Positions 25,629 to 34,450 of a DNA stretch of 64,000 nucleotides are shown here, piece by piece. The stretch comes from Oscillospiraceae bacterium. GTDB lineage: Bacteria; Bacillota; Clostridia; Oscillospirales; Acutalibacteraceae. The DNA is taken from NCBI GenBank assembly GCA_015065935.1, contig SVPI01000002.1:1-64000 (forward strand), given 5' to 3'. A model generated the notes under the pieces. It saw only the letters and a list, made by a program, of their open reading frames with translations. It did no database searches and was not told where the DNA came from. Position 1 is the stretch's first letter. Every line of letters begins with the position of its first letter. Position numbers and translations under genes: made by a program.

Positions 25629-26929
25629 TTTTTATTTTTTTCATAAAGCTCTTCACATATAACTTCGGTTAAATCCTTCTGCCGTGCTAAATAAAATATC
25701 AAATAGGAAACCGAAACAGCCAGCGCAACGGGAAGTATGTTTTTAAACCCGCAAATTATCTCGGCCGTAAAAAGCGTAACGGTTAGCGGCATTTTATTTG
25801 CCGAGGCAATAAACGCCGCAAGACCTGTAAGAATAAAGTACACTGAGTATTCCCCCACCTGCCCTCCTGCAAGATTAAAAAACGCCAGACAAACCGCACC
25901 CAGAAGCGCTCCAAGGGTTAAAAGAGGCACAAAAAGTCCGCCTGTAACACCAATAGAGTTTGAGAAAATAAGCATTGCCGCTCTTACAGCAATTAAAATT
26001 AGTAAAGCATACCAAATCGGCTCTGCCGAAAACAGTGTCTCGATTAAATCGTGTCCCGAAAATGCGGCATCCTCAAAAAATATCGCTAACAAAAACGCGC
26101 CTGCAAAGATAAGTAAAACCTGTGCTAAAATCGGCATTTTTGCTTTACTGCCGAATCGCCTTACGGCTATGGCCGCCTTTGAAAAAAGGATTGCGGCGGC
26201 TCCGCAAACAGCGCCCACTAAAACGGGTATAAAATAATATTTAAAGGGCAACGGCTTTATAGGCAGGCTGTGGAAAAGATTGAAATCAGTTTTAAAAACA
26301 CCGCAAAGAAAGGTGCCCGTGCAGTATGCCGTAATCACCGAAATAAAGGAGCCGACAAGTTGTATGGGTCTGATCTTTCCGTGCATTTCTTCAATAGAAA
26401 AGGCAAGACCGCCAAGAAACGAGCCTGTAGCCGCACAAAAGCCTGCCCCCGCGCCCGCTTTAATAATACAATCGGCATTCTCACAGTTTTCTTTTTTTAA
26501 GGTCTTAAGAACACCAAAACTCGTTAATGCGCCAATTTGTACGCTAGGCCCCTCGTTACCAAGGGGAATTCCAACAAAAAAGGTTATAAGGGATGAAATA
26601 AATGTGGCAATAAGTGTAAAAAACCAATTAAATTTTATTTTCGCTCTTGCCAAAAAAACGGAAAATGGAATTCCGCCGCCTTTTGAAAAGGGCGCCGCCT
26701 TCATAATGGATTTTGCGCCGATGCCAAGCCCAATTATAAGGGCAAAAACAAGGATGCCTTGCCAAATTCCGTTTCCTGCGAAATCATAGCAAAAACGCGA
26801 AAGTCTTATAACAAACTCTCCCGCACACCTGAAAAGGAAAATAATCACGCCTATTAAAAATCCCGAAATCGCCGAAGCAGTCAAAAGAGGCAAAAAAGCC
26901 TTTTTAAAATTTTTTACGCGTTCCTTCAA
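25613..26929 (-). CDS. ClC-family chloride/proton antiporter or channel
   Basis: 438 residues from TTG 26929, which has a GGGG ribosome site 7 nt upstream; another TTG at 26950 lacks one. Typical ClC signatures are present: GGGIP (for GSGIP), GNEGP carrying the gating glutamate, and GSFLGGLAFSIEEMHG carrying the internal proton glutamate, which points to an exchanger more than a passive channel. About ten membrane helices are expected. The upstream YwaF-like gene overlaps the region of this start, so the two form one transcript. Confidence 0.9.
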   Translation of the reverse strand: MKERVKNFKKAFLPLLTASAISGFLIGVIIFLFRCAGEFVIRLSRFCYDFAGNGIWQGILVFALIIGLGIGAKSIMKAAPFSKGGGIPFSVFLARAKIKFNWFFTLIATFISSLITFFVGIPLGNEGPSVQIGALTSFGVLKTLKKENCENADCIIKAGAGAGFCAATGSFLGGLAFSIEEMHGKIRPIQLVGSFISVITAYCTGTFLCGVFKTDFNLFHSLPIKPLPFKYYFIPVLVGAVCGAAAILFSKAAIAVRRFGSKAKMPILAQVLLIFAGAFLLAIFFEDAAFSGHDLIETLFSAEPIWYALLILIAVRAAMLIFSNSIGVTGGLFVPLLTLGALLGAVCLAFFNLAGGQVGEYSVYFILTGLAAFIASANKMPLTVTLFTAEIICGFKNILPVALAVSVSYLIFYLARQKDLTEVICEELYEKNKNPERN

Positions 26930-26946
26930 AGGCTCATCCCCTTCTT

Positions 26947-27780
26947 TCAAGTTACATTCAGTATATCACGGGGTTTCTTTTTCTTCAAGAAAAAGTGTGT
27001 TAAAAATTCAGCAACGGATAAAACCGCATACGCCCCAAGGGTAAAGAAAAGGACATAACCCATAATACCGATGGGGAATGGCAGCCACTGAAAAATTTCG
27101 GCATAAACAGGCAGGCTCGCCTTAAAATAGGGGCTTATAAAAAACATATTAAAGGTTTGGCCGCCCAGTATCCCACTTTTAAAAACAATTTCATTCAATG
27201 TCGCCGCCGATAAAACCAAAATAATGAAAACAGGCATTGCCCTTAAAACCGTTTTTCCGCTTGCGGGAACATAGTGTGAAAAAAGGAGATAAATCCCCAC
27301 GGTTATCATCGAGCCGTGGCAAACCATAGTCTGAATATTAACGCCTATAATATCCGTGAAAACCTCCTGTGGAAACAGCATAACCCCAAGCCCGGCCGCA
27401 AGGGAGTAGGTTGCTAAAAAGGAGCACAGCGCTGTGTGGAGTTTCGTTTTCTTAGTAGCCACCGCAATAAGCCCCGCATACATTGGCGTTGAGCAAAACT
27501 GAAAAGGGAAAAACCGCCAGGCATAGCTAAAGCGAAGCTCCCCGTCAGAATAAGTAAAGCTGAAAACAATCTGCTTATAAATTTCAAAAACAATTACAAT
27601 CAGCGAAGCGATAAGCAGTACCTTTTTTACAAATTTTTCACCGGGCGCCGACTCTTTCCTTAAAAGAAAAATCCCCAGCATAACAGATAACGCAAAAAAA
27701 CTTAAATGGAAAAGCCCGAAAGCCCTGGGCACCTGCATTTTTGCATTAAAAATTTTCAGAACATATACGAAAAAGTCCAC
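26947..27780 (-). CDS. YwaF/TIGR02206-family integral membrane protein
   Basis: 277 residues from GTG 27780 with GGGAGG 7 nt upstream; ATG 27795 itself overlaps that site. Seven or so membrane helices, with AWRFFPFQFCSTPMY, QTMVCHGSM and a long C-terminal helix pair resembling the YwaF/TP0381 family (related to TMEM164). Function is unknown; a lipid-related activity has been proposed for the wider fold, and the His in VCHGS would suit a catalytic role (inference). Translation is coupled to the ClC gene that follows. Confidence 0.7.
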   Translation of the reverse strand: MDFFVYVLKIFNAKMQVPRAFGLFHLSFFALSVMLGIFLLRKESAPGEKFVKKVLLIASLIVIVFEIYKQIVFSFTYSDGELRFSYAWRFFPFQFCSTPMYAGLIAVATKKTKLHTALCSFLATYSLAAGLGVMLFPQEVFTDIIGVNIQTMVCHGSMITVGIYLLFSHYVPASGKTVLRAMPVFIILVLSAATLNEIVFKSGILGGQTFNMFFISPYFKASLPVYAEIFQWLPFPIGIMGYVLFFTLGAYAVLSVAEFLTHFFLKKKKPRDILNVT

Positions 27781-27891
27781 CCTTTTACCTCCCATAAATA
27801 GTATTTATACTTATGGGAATTTTATAGGGTGGCAAAGATTGGGGAGAATTTTTAGCAACAATAAAAATTAAATTTAAGGGGGTAACCTATA

Positions 27892-28050
27892 GGTTCGACC
27901 ACTCGTTAGAGTGGCAAAAATAAAAACCCCCAACCGAAAGGTTGAGAAATGGTTTTTATAAAACTGACAAATGCAAAATTTCTACCTGGACGGGATACTC
28001 TGCGCCAACATTTTTTTGACCGCTGCGGGCGGTTTCCAAAAAAATTTGTT
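27892..28050 (-). pseudogene. duplicated terminator and decayed tRNA-Glu 3' end
   Basis: A copy of the unit at 28116-28199, shifted by 224 bp. GGTTCGACCACTCGTTAGAG (27892-27911) matches 28116-28135 with one change, and AAAAACCCCCAACC (27922-27935) matches 28146-28159. GGACGGGAT (27988-27996) matches the 3' end of tRNA-Glu at 28191-28199. A weak hairpin near 28018-28036 (GACCGC with GCGGTT) may be a decayed anticodon stem. The copy cannot encode a working tRNA. Confidence 0.55.
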
Positions 28051-28053
28051 GTG

Positions 28054-28106
28054 CTCGAGACTCCACAGCTTCAAAACGCTATCGCGCGTTTTGAACTGCT
28101 CCGACG
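28054..28106. repeat. inverted repeats between the duplicated tRNA units
   Basis: TTCAAAACGC and GCGTTTTGAA form a perfect 10-bp stem (about 28070-28095). A larger imperfect hairpin with T7/A7 arms lies just before it (about 28008-28053). No coding frame is credible here. Confidence 0.45.
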
Positions 28107-28145
28107 AACCCTACGGGTTCGACCACTCGCTAGAGTGGCCAAATT

Positions 28146-28179
28146 AAAAACCCCCAACCTTTCGGTTGAGGGTTTTTAA
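28146..28179 (-). terminator. intrinsic terminator of the tRNA-Met/tRNA-Glu transcript
   Basis: AAAAACCCCCAACC pairs with GGTTGAGGGTTTTT, 4-nt loop. On the minus strand it follows the CCA end of tRNA-Glu by a few bases and runs into T-rich sequence. Confidence 0.85.
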
Positions 28180-28181
28180 TT

Positions 28182-28257
28182 TGGTGACCCGGACGGGATT
28201 CGAACCCGTGTTACCGCCGTGAAAGGGCGGTGTCTTAGGCCTCTTGACCACCGGGCC
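28182..28257 (-). tRNA. tRNA-Glu (anticodon TTC)
   Basis: 76 nt including an encoded CCA (28182-28184). The acceptor stem GGCCCGG pairs with CCGGGTC (one G-T pair). Anticodon arm ACCGCC/GGCGGT has loop CTTTCAC and anticodon TTC. The T arm ACGGG-TTCGAAT-CCCGT is intact. It lies 4 nt after tRNA-Met on one transcript. Confidence 0.97.
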
Positions 28258-28261
28258 GAGG

Positions 28262-28338
28262 TGGTGGCTGTAGTGGGACTTGAACCTACGACACTTCGGG
28301 TATGAACCGAATGCTCTAGCCAACTGAGCTATACAGCC
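28262..28338 (-). tRNA. tRNA-Met (anticodon CAT)
   Basis: 77 nt including CCA (28262-28264). Acceptor GGCTGTA/TACAGCC, D arm AGCTCAGTTGGCTAGAGC, and anticodon stem TTCGG/CCGAA with loop TTCATAC. The Watson-Crick first acceptor pair (G-C) indicates an elongator rather than an initiator tRNA. A tRNA-Ile with lysidine-modified CAT is the alternative, but the overall sequence fits Met better. Confidence 0.93.
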
Positions 28339-28369
28339 ATTTATCCCGCTCTAAAGCGGCGACTGATTT

Positions 28370-28398
28370 ATTATATATGAGGAAAGCGGTTTTGTCAA
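28370..28398 (-). promoter_or_regulatory. promoter of the tRNA-Met/tRNA-Glu transcript
   Basis: Minus strand perfect TTGACA (28393-28398), 17-bp spacer, perfect TATAAT (28370-28375). Confidence 0.9.
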
Positions 28399-28421
28399 TA
28401 GTTATTTTAAAATTTTTCCAT

Positions 28422-28449
28422 AAAGGACCGAGTTTAACCTCGGTCCTTT
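28422..28449 (-). terminator. probable terminator overlapping the end of eno
   Basis: AAAGGACCGAG pairs with CTCGGTCCTTT, 6-nt loop. The stop codon of eno (28448-28450) forms part of one arm. The T tract after it is modest. Confidence 0.7.
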
Positions 28450-29692
28450 ATCCGCGCTTTATTTCTTGTTCTATCTTTAAAAGACGATTATATTTAGCCA
28501 CCCTATCACTGCGGCAGGGTGCGCCTGTTTTAATTTGTCCAACACCTGTAGCTACAGCCAAATCGGCAATAAAGGTGTCCTCGGTTTCCCCTGAACGGTG
28601 GGAAAGAATACAGTTATAGCCGTTTTCCTTGGCAAGAGAAATAACATCAAGGGTTTCGGTTAAAGTTCCGATTTGGTTTGGTTTTATAAGAATCGCATTT
28701 GCCGCACCCGATTTTATTCCCGCCTCAAGCCGCTTAACATTGGTAACGAACAGGTCATCCCCCACAAGCTGAATTTTTTCTCCCAGCTTTTTTGTAAGCT
28801 TGCCCCAGGCGTGCCAGTCATCCTCGCCGAGGCCATCCTCAATGGAAATTACAGGGTATTTATCAATTAAGGTTTCGTAATACTGGATAAGATTATCGGC
28901 GCTCATTTTAAGGTTTCTTTTGGGTAGCAGATAATCGCTTCGACCCCTATTCCACTCGCCCGATGCCACATCAAGGGCAATGTTTATATCACTTTCACTG
29001 TAGCCCGCTGTATTTACCGCCTTCATAATAAGCTCCAACGCCTTTTCATCACTTTGAAGGTTGGGAGCAAAGCCACCCTCATCACCAACGCCGCAGGAAA
29101 GCCCCTCGGCTTTTAGAATTTTATTAAGACTATGATAAACCTCGCTACACATTTTAAGACCCTCGGCAAAGCTTTTGCAGGAAACAGGAACAATCATAAA
29201 CTCCTGCATATCAATGTTATTTGCCGCGTGGGCGCCGCCGTTTAAAATATTCATCATCGGTCTCGGCATTTTATCACAAATTGCGCCGCCCAAATACCTG
29301 TAAAGCGGCATTTTAAGGCTTTCTGCCGCCGCCCTTGCCGCCGCTAGTGACACCGCTAGAATTGCATTGGCACCAAGGTTTGATTTATTGTCGCTACCAT
29401 CAAGGTCGCACATTATTTTATCAATTTCTCTTTGCTTTAAAACATCAACACCCAAAAGACTTGGAGCAATTGCCCTTTCAACATTTGCAACCGCCTTTAA
29501 AACACCCTTGCCAAAATATCTTTTTTCATCCCCATCACGAAGCTCCACCGCCTCATAAATTCCTGTTGATGCACCCGAGGGACAAAGTGCAAAGCCCCTG
29601 GCGCCACAGTCGGTTATAACCTCGGCACCAAGGGTTGGATTACCCCTTGAATCAAGCATTTCATAGGCATTAATTGCAGTAATTTTAGTCAC
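28448..29692 (-). CDS. eno: enolase
   Basis: 414 residues, near the usual 420-430. It interconverts 2-phosphoglycerate and phosphoenolpyruvate. Key blocks are intact: [16 protein letters not shown], the metal and catalytic region [18 protein letters not shown], and the signature [16 protein letters not shown] followed by [12 protein letters not shown] start at 29692 with GGAG 8 nt upstream. It stands alone rather than in a glycolytic operon. No clear promoter was identified in 29693-29830, which otherwise holds no gene. Confidence 0.97.
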   Translation of the reverse strand: MTKITAINAYEMLDSRGNPTLGAEVITDCGARGFALCPSGASTGIYEAVELRDGDEKRYFGKGVLKAVANVERAIAPSLLGVDVLKQREIDKIMCDLDGSDNKSNLGANAILAVSLAAARAAAESLKMPLYRYLGGAICDKMPRPMMNILNGGAHAANNIDMQEFMIVPVSCKSFAEGLKMCSEVYHSLNKILKAEGLSCGVGDEGGFAPNLQSDEKALELIMKAVNTAGYSESDINIALDVASGEWNRGRSDYLLPKRNLKMSADNLIQYYETLIDKYPVISIEDGLGEDDWHAWGKLTKKLGEKIQLVGDDLFVTNVKRLEAGIKSGAANAILIKPNQIGTLTETLDVISLAKENGYNCILSHRSGETEDTFIADLAVATGVGQIKTGAPCRSDRVAKYNRLLKIEQEIKRG

Positions 29693-29837
29693 TTTTAAAA
29701 CTCCTTTACTTTAGTGTAGAGCGAATAATCCAAACTCCGTTTTTAAAAAGCGGATTTTCGCTCATACTTTGTTAAAATACTCGTTAATCTTTAGCAAAAA
29801 TTTCTTCTACTTTGCTCTTTTATTTTGTGATAATGTA

Positions 29838-29846
29838 TGCTATAAT
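29838..29846 (+). promoter_or_regulatory. extended -10 promoter of the rlmB operon
   Basis: TGCTATAAT is an extended -10 (TGnTATAAT). No good -35 box is visible at the right distance. The transcript would start about 40 nt before ATG 29892. Confidence 0.5.
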
Positions 29847-29891
29847 ATACTTTGTATAAATATTATTTAATAAAGAAAGGTTTTGTTCTAA

Positions 29892-30659
29892 ATGGAAGAA
29901 AGACAAATTAATAAAGCCGAAGAACAAGACATGAACATAATTGTAGGCCGCAATTCGGTTATGGAGGCGGTGCGCTCGGGTAGAGAAATTGACCGCTTGT
30001 TGGTTGTTAAAGGGTCGGCAGGTGGCTCGGTGGCTTCAATAATTGCCAAATGCTCCGCCCGCGGCATTCCCATTAAGGAGGTGCCCGCCCAAAAGCTTGA
30101 TTTCCTCTGTGGTCACACAAACCACCAGGGCGTTGGCGTTATGATTGCGCAGCAGGCCTATTCCACGGTTGAGGATATTTTAAACCTTGCAAAGGAAAGA
30201 AACGAGGCTCCCTTCATCATTATTTGCGATGAAATTGAGGACCCCCACAATCTTGGCGCAATAATAAGAACGGCCGAGTGCTGTGGCGCACACGGAATAA
30301 TAATTCCCAAAAGGCGCAGCGCTTCGCTTAATGCAACGGTTGCAAAATCGGCAAGCGGCGCACTTGAATATGTGCCTGTTGCCAGGGTTACAAACCTTGT
30401 AAATGAAATTGAAAAATTAAAAAAGCAGGGTGTTTGGGTTTTCGGCGCCGATATGGATGGTGACGACTACACAAAAACCGACTTCTCCTCCCCTACCGCC
30501 ATTGTTATCGGCAATGAGGGCAAGGGAATCGGAAGGCTGGTTAGGGAAAGCTGTGATGGCATTATTTCCCTGCCAATGTTTGGAAAAATTAATTCTCTTA
30601 ACGCTTCGGTTGCCGCAGGTGTACTAATGTACCAGGTGGTTAAGAGCCGAAACAAATAA
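29892..30659 (+). CDS. rlmB: 23S rRNA ribose methyltransferase, TrmH/RlmB family
   Basis: 255 residues. A substrate-binding N-terminal domain (about 15-90, IIVGRNSVMEAVRSGREI) is followed by a SPOUT knot domain with its three motifs: EDPHNLGAIIRTAECCGAHG, VIGNEGKGIGRLV and ISLPMFGKINSLNASVAAGVLMY. The predicted role is 2'-O-methylation of 23S rRNA G2251 or a related site. It is the first gene of a long plus-strand run and the next gene starts 25 nt later. Confidence 0.9.
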   Translation: MEERQINKAEEQDMNIIVGRNSVMEAVRSGREIDRLLVVKGSAGGSVASIIAKCSARGIPIKEVPAQKLDFLCGHTNHQGVGVMIAQQAYSTVEDILNLAKERNEAPFIIICDEIEDPHNLGAIIRTAECCGAHGIIIPKRRSASLNATVAKSASGALEYVPVARVTNLVNEIEKLKKQGVWVFGADMDGDDYTKTDFSSPTAIVIGNEGKGIGRLVRESCDGIISLPMFGKINSLNASVAAGVLMYQVVKSRNK

Positions 30660-30684
30660 AAAACTTTTTGGGTGGATAAAAACT

Positions 30685-33237
30685 ATGGGTTGGTTTTCAA
30701 GAAAAAAAGACCTTGATTTTTGTGAAAATTATAATGCAAGTGAGGAAGCCGAGGATTTTTATGCCGAGGCTCAAAAAAACGCCAAGGTAACTGCTCCAAA
30801 GGCGCCAAAGCACGCTTTAACTGTAACCGAGGTAGAAACAGGTGAAAGCAGCACCTCTATTCCTATGGCGGGAGAAGCCTCAATGAGCCCTATCGATGCC
30901 CTTCGCGCCCGCGTTTTAAAGCAGGCAGAGACCGAGGCAAAAAAAGAGCAGGAACGGATTTTAAAGGAAAAAGAGGAAGAGGAAAGAAGGCTTGCCGAAG
31001 AAAAGGCAAAGGAAAAAGCCAGAAAAACCACAAACCTTTTAGAAAAGTGCTCACCCTTCATTCTTGATGGTGGCGGTAGCGCCGATATTAAGGCCGAGCC
31101 TACCTATATTCTGGAAAGCATTGACAGCATTCTCGGTGCTAAAAAAACAAAAAAGCTGGAAACCGAAGTTCCTGCAGTGAAAACCGAACTTAAAAAGGAA
31201 CCTGAAAAAACTGTAGTGTCCGAAATGCCAAAAAAGACTGTTCCCACGGTGCAGTCTGAAACCATTGTTATGGAGCGTGCGGATTTTGCAAAAATTCCTG
31301 TGCTTTCCGACATTGATAATGCCCCCGCTACACAAGAGGACTCAAAGGACAGCGAAGATATTTTTTCGACCACTCAGTTCACCCAGCGTTTTGACATTGC
31401 CTCGGATTCAGGCAAAAGCACCATGACCTTTACTCGTGTGACCGATTTAAAATCAAGCATTGCCGAAACCGATAATTCACAAAACGAGGAAAAAATTCTT
31501 GCAGACATTTTCGGAACTGACCCTAAAAAGGATAAATTTGTTCCCGATGATGAATATTCGAGCGTTGCCGATGCCAAGCGCATTGGTGTAAAACTTAAAA
31601 AAGATAAGAGAAGCAATTTTTACGCTTCAATAATTTCCGTACTGGGGCTTATTCTTTCGGGAATTTTTTGTATTCCATCGGTAGAAATTGCCCTTGCGGC
31701 AACACCAAATCTTTTCATTGGCCTGCAGTTTGCATTTTTGACCCTTTGCCTAATTGCAAACTGGAAAATGTTTTATCACGCATTTAAGGGTCTTTTATCC
31801 AAAACGATAACACCCGATTTAGCCACCATTATAACCCTTATTGTAGGCGTTATTTCGGCCTGCCTTTCTTTAAACAGTCAGGCAACCTTTGGATACACTA
31901 TTTTGCTTTGTTGTTTTATTCTTGCTTCACGAAGCATCCTTTATTTTAAAAAGGCTTCCTACATTGTTAATAATTTCAGAATTATAGCTAATTCAAAAAA
32001 GAAGAATGCCGTCACCCTGATTGGTGACCGCCCCACAACCTTTGCAATGGCAAGAAACTCCATTGAAGGTGATGTGCTCGTAACAGCCGCAAAGGAAACT
32101 AAAAATGTAACCGACTATATGAAAAATGCCACTGCACCAATGCAGTTTGAAGGCGGCTTCTTTATTTTGGCAATTATCTTTGCCGCAGCCGCAATTCTCG
32201 GTGGTTTATCGGTTGGAATGTCCCAAACCGCCGAAAGCGGAATGCTCACCGCATTTATTATTATGTCCCTGCTGGTTGCCCCAACAGCCCTTGCCTGCGA
32301 TATTGTTCCCCTTTGCTCAGCTTCAAAAAAGCTTAATCGCCTTGGCGCAATGATTTCGGGTAAAAAAGCAATTAACCGCATTGACAGCGCCAATGCCTGC
32401 GTTCTTCATTCCACCGATTTCTTTCCCCGCGGCACCGTAACCCTTCACAGCCTACAGGTTTTATCCGATAATTCCATTGATGAAACACTGCTTGATGCCG
32501 CCGCAATAACCTCACACCTTAACTCTCCCCTTGCCCATATTTTTGCAGATATTGCCGCTACCGATTTAAGTAAAGAGTTACCCGAGGCCGATTCGGTTAA
32601 ATATGAAAATCAGCTTGGTATCACAGGTTGGGTTAAGGACCGCCATCTGTTTATTGGCAACCGCACCCTGCTTGAGGCGCACGGAATTAAACTGCCGAGT
32701 TTAGAGGTGGATAAAAAAATTATGCGCCAAGGCTTTTTCCCGGTTTACGTTGCCAGCGGTCAAAAAGCCTGTGCACTGCTTGTTATAAAGTATAATGTTA
32801 GCGAGCGCGTTGCAAAAGAGCTTTCTAAGCTGTGCAGTATTGGTGTTACAATTCTTGTTAACAACTGTGATTCCAACATTAGCGAGCAAATGCTTTGCGA
32901 TTATTTCTCTCTTGACCCCGACTGCATTAGAATTATGACCGATTCGGGAATTCATATGTATAAAACTCAGGTTAATTATACAAAATCCTCCTCGGCGCCT
33001 GCCGTTTTCCTAAAGCGTTCAGCGGTGCTCCCTTCCATAATTTTAACCGCTATTAAAACTAAAAAGTCAATATCCCTTTTGCGAGTTTTACATATCGTTG
33101 CCGCATCCCTTGCCGTGCTTGCCACTGTTTCTTTAGGTGTTACAGGCAGTGAAATTTCGGTTAACGGTTTTTATGCAATAATTTTCGAAACTGCACTTCT
33201 TATTTTAAGCAGTATTCTAAATCTTTTTTATAAATAA
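30685..33237 (+). CDS. P-type-ATPase-like membrane protein with all catalytic motifs lost
   Basis: 850 residues. A soluble N terminus (1-310) contains a charged coiled coil (about 75-115, Glu/Lys/Ala-rich) and a low-complexity stretch. From 311 on the layout follows P1B-type ATPases: paired helices near 313-333, 343-361, 376-396 and 400-420; a helix pair near 490-540; then a cytoplasmic domain and two final helices. The catalytic sites are changed: CPC is APT (532-534), DKTGT is HSTDF (575-579) so the phospho-Asp is His575, HP is SP near 614, and no TGES, TGD or GDGxND motif remains. ITGWVKDRHLFIGNRTLLEAHG (646-667) still resembles the nucleotide domain. It cannot pump ions by the normal cycle; a binding, scaffold or envelope role is inferred. 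Confidence 0.75.
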   Translation: MGWFSRKKDLDFCENYNASEEAEDFYAEAQKNAKVTAPKAPKHALTVTEVETGESSTSIPMAGEASMSPIDALRARVLKQAETEAKKEQERILKEKEEEERRLAEEKAKEKARKTTNLLEKCSPFILDGGGSADIKAEPTYILESIDSILGAKKTKKLETEVPAVKTELKKEPEKTVVSEMPKKTVPTVQSETIVMERADFAKIPVLSDIDNAPATQEDSKDSEDIFSTTQFTQRFDIASDSGKSTMTFTRVTDLKSSIAETDNSQNEEKILADIFGTDPKKDKFVPDDEYSSVADAKRIGVKLKKDKRSNFYASIISVLGLILSGIFCIPSVEIALAATPNLFIGLQFAFLTLCLIANWKMFYHAFKGLLSKTITPDLATIITLIVGVISACLSLNSQATFGYTILLCCFILASRSILYFKKASYIVNNFRIIANSKKKNAVTLIGDRPTTFAMARNSIEGDVLVTAAKETKNVTDYMKNATAPMQFEGGFFILAIIFAAAAILGGLSVGMSQTAESGMLTAFIIMSLLVAPTALACDIVPLCSASKKLNRLGAMISGKKAINRIDSANACVLHSTDFFPRGTVTLHSLQVLSDNSIDETLLDAAAITSHLNSPLAHIFADIAATDLSKELPEADSVKYENQLGITGWVKDRHLFIGNRTLLEAHGIKLPSLEVDKKIMRQGFFPVYVASGQKACALLVIKYNVSERVAKELSKLCSIGVTILVNNCDSNISEQMLCDYFSLDPDCIRIMTDSGIHMYKTQVNYTKSSSAPAVFLKRSAVLPSIILTAIKTKKSISLLRVLHIVAASLAVLATVSLGVTGSEISVNGFYAIIFETALLILSSILNLFYK

Positions 33238-33261
33238 ACAATAAAAAGTAGGTGACTATGG

Positions 33262-34425
33262 GTGCCTGAGAAAATTAAAAGTTTATTTTCATCTAAAAAT
33301 TTTGGACAGGGTGAAATTCTACTTTATGTCCTTGTTATAAGCATTTTTATTCACTATGTTTTAGCCGCAGCTGTGCTTATATTCATCGCTTTGGCAGTGC
33401 TTATAACTAATAAATATCGCCGAGCTCTAAAAAGCCTTAAGTTCCGCTTTGTAGGCTATGCCTTTTGTGCTTTAACCGCCCTTGTTGCGGCCATAAACAA
33501 CAACTGGATTGGTCTGCTTTGCTCCTTTGGGGCCTTTGTAATTTTTATCACAGGTCACTTTGCACACTCGGTAATGACCACAAAAGTTTACGAAACCTGT
33601 CTTAACCTTTGCTGTGTTTGCTCCTATTTCGTATCGGTTTACGCTATTATTGAGCGCATTTGCTTTTGGAAAATCCCAACCTATCGTTGCTTTGGGCTTT
33701 TCTTTAACCCAAATTACCTTGCAACGGTGATGGCCACTGTTATTATAATTTGCGCCTACAAGGTTATCGCAAGGCAAGGAAATCAACTTTTCTATTACAT
33801 AACAGCAGCCGTTTGTGTTTTGCCCCTTTATTTTAGCGGTAGTATGTTTATTTGGGTAGAAATGTTTATAGCCGTTGCCGTGCTTTTATCCCTTACCAAC
33901 AAGCATAACGTTTTAAGCATTTTTCTTATTTTTGTTTCCTTCTGCTGTGCAATTATTTATTTGGCACCCGATATTATCCCCCGTTTCAGCGAATCATCTG
34001 AAACCCTGCAGAACAGACTGCGTATTTGGGAGCTCAGCATTGAAACAATAAAACTAAATCCCATTTTCGGAAAGGGATTTTTAACCTATTACTATATGTT
34101 TAGTGATTTCTCCCCGGCATATCCCACAACCCACGCGCACAACATAATCTTAGAGCCTATTTTAAGTTTTGGAATTTTAGGCACACTTACCCTTATTACA
34201 TTTTTTGTGCTTTATTACAGGCGCCTGCTTTACTGCAGGTCGAATCTCGGCCGTTCACACATAAGCGCCCTTATTTTGGCCCTCACGGCAGGTGTTTTTG
34301 TTCATAGTCTTGTTGATATGACAATGCTTTGGATTCAAACCGCGGCGCTTTACGCCATTATTATGGCAGGCGTGGGTGCCGATGAAAAAAAGCTCAATGA
34401 ACTCATAGCCCAAAATAACAATTAA
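33262..34425 (+). CDS. Wzy/O-antigen-ligase-like membrane protein
   Basis: 387 residues from GTG 33262 with AGGTGA upstream. About ten membrane helices and one large extracytoplasmic loop near 245-290 containing RLRIWELSIETIKLNPIFGKG and TTHAHNIILE, the hallmark of Wzy_C/WaaL-type polymerases and ligases (the Arg and His of this loop are the usual active residues). It likely polymerises or transfers an envelope glycan. It starts 24 nt after the degenerate P-type-ATPase-like gene, so the two are probably made together. Confidence 0.82.
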   Translation: MPEKIKSLFSSKNFGQGEILLYVLVISIFIHYVLAAAVLIFIALAVLITNKYRRALKSLKFRFVGYAFCALTALVAAINNNWIGLLCSFGAFVIFITGHFAHSVMTTKVYETCLNLCCVCSYFVSVYAIIERICFWKIPTYRCFGLFFNPNYLATVMATVIIICAYKVIARQGNQLFYYITAAVCVLPLYFSGSMFIWVEMFIAVAVLLSLTNKHNVLSIFLIFVSFCCAIIYLAPDIIPRFSESSETLQNRLRIWELSIETIKLNPIFGKGFLTYYYMFSDFSPAYPTTHAHNIILEPILSFGILGTLTLITFFVLYYRRLLYCRSNLGRSHISALILALTAGVFVHSLVDMTMLWIQTAALYAIIMAGVGADEKKLNELIAQNNN

Positions 34426-34450
34426 GTTCTCAAAGGAGACGTTAAATATT

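Noticed and set aside
27949-28179. A 76-codon frame in the tRNA-Glu duplication region
   Set aside because: It lies across two hairpins and the duplicated tRNA fragments and has no ribosome site.
30685-33237. A functional copper or zinc ATPase
   Set aside because: The phosphorylated Asp, the CPC ion site and the hinge motif are all absent.
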